From: Cytidiella melzeri
Taxonomy: Eukaryota; Basidiomycota; Agaricomycetes; Polyporales; Irpicaceae
Length of the DNA: 27,791 bases
Direction of reading: 5' to 3'
NCBI GenBank assembly: GCA_022592445.1
Contig: JABYQR010000484.1
Coordinates: 1-27,791 of the forward strand
Part shown: in pieces, positions 27,687 through 27,791 of the stretch
Position numbering within the stretch: position 1 is the stretch's first letter
Layout of the letters: each line of letters begins with the position of its first letter
The notes under the pieces: generated by a model
Seen by the model: the letters and a program-made list of their open reading frames with translations, nothing else
Databases searched by the model: none
What the model was told of the DNA's origin: nothing
Translations under genes and position numbers: made by a program

Positions 27687-27791
27687 GGTAAGAAGAAGTA
27701 TACAATATCAAACTCCTCTCCGTAAAATCTACTATAGTATTCGTTGATCAACAGGGGGTATTTCTGGTAGAAGCGGTTCAAGAGCGTTGTC
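27687..27791 (-). other. Copia 5' leader, running to the window edge
   Basis: 105 nt upstream of the polyprotein ATG. No LTR end or tRNA-complementary primer site is visible, so the 5' LTR lies beyond 27791. Confidence 0.6.

Overview
The window looks like repeat-rich, gene-poor chromatin from a filamentous fungus, most likely a basidiomycete of the class Agaricomycetes. The evidence is short GT-AG introns with TAAC-type branch sites, a DIRS element with a tyrosine recombinase, a chromodomain Ty3 element, a fungal-type hAT transposase and a Copia element. No tRNA, rRNA, CRISPR, operon or convincing host gene was found. The genus is not determined. Almost every base can be assigned to a transposable element or its remains, and the elements are nested in one another.

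Layout: (1) 1-1647, minus strand: an LTR retroelement cut by the left window edge, with its 5' LTR at 887-1647 and an ATG-less ORF at 1-815. Its LTR interrupts (2) a DIRS-type element, 1648 to about 5990, minus strand: gag with zinc knuckles, RT-RNase H split by a 266-nt intron, and a tyrosine recombinase with a 64-nt intron, truncated by the LTR. In-frame TGA codons sit where CGA would be expected. (3) 6364-16553, minus strand: a large decayed Ty3/chromovirus with 284-bp LTRs, gag, RT (YLNN instead of YLDD), RNase H, integrase, chromodomain, and an extra 2.6-kb degenerate ORF region between pol and the 3' LTR. A 686-bp solo LTR (11105-11790, target duplication GCCGC) sits inside its pol. (4) 16864-17619: a solo LTR of the same family as 887-1647, target duplication GTCTT. 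(5) 17951-21637, minus strand: a degenerate hAT transposase split by a 769-bp solo LTR (18338-19106, target duplication ACATC). (6) 21838-22143: paired 87-bp direct repeats. (7) 22700-27791, minus strand: a nearly complete Ty1/Copia element with an uninterrupted 1468-residue polyprotein; its 5' LTR lies beyond the right edge.

The most unusual signal is a promoter-leader module shared by two LTR families: TATA box, exactly 44 nt, a 20-21-nt box, a GT...TAAC intron body, then a perfect second copy of the box ending in the splice acceptor CTAG. Splicing would remove the intron body plus one box. The U3 of one of these families carries eight exact copies of ATTGTTCT, which resembles the HMG-box (yeast Rox1-type) site, and looser versions recur in the other LTR families.

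Frame-level claims come from hand translation of the given sequence. Family names rest on recognised motifs, not on database searches.
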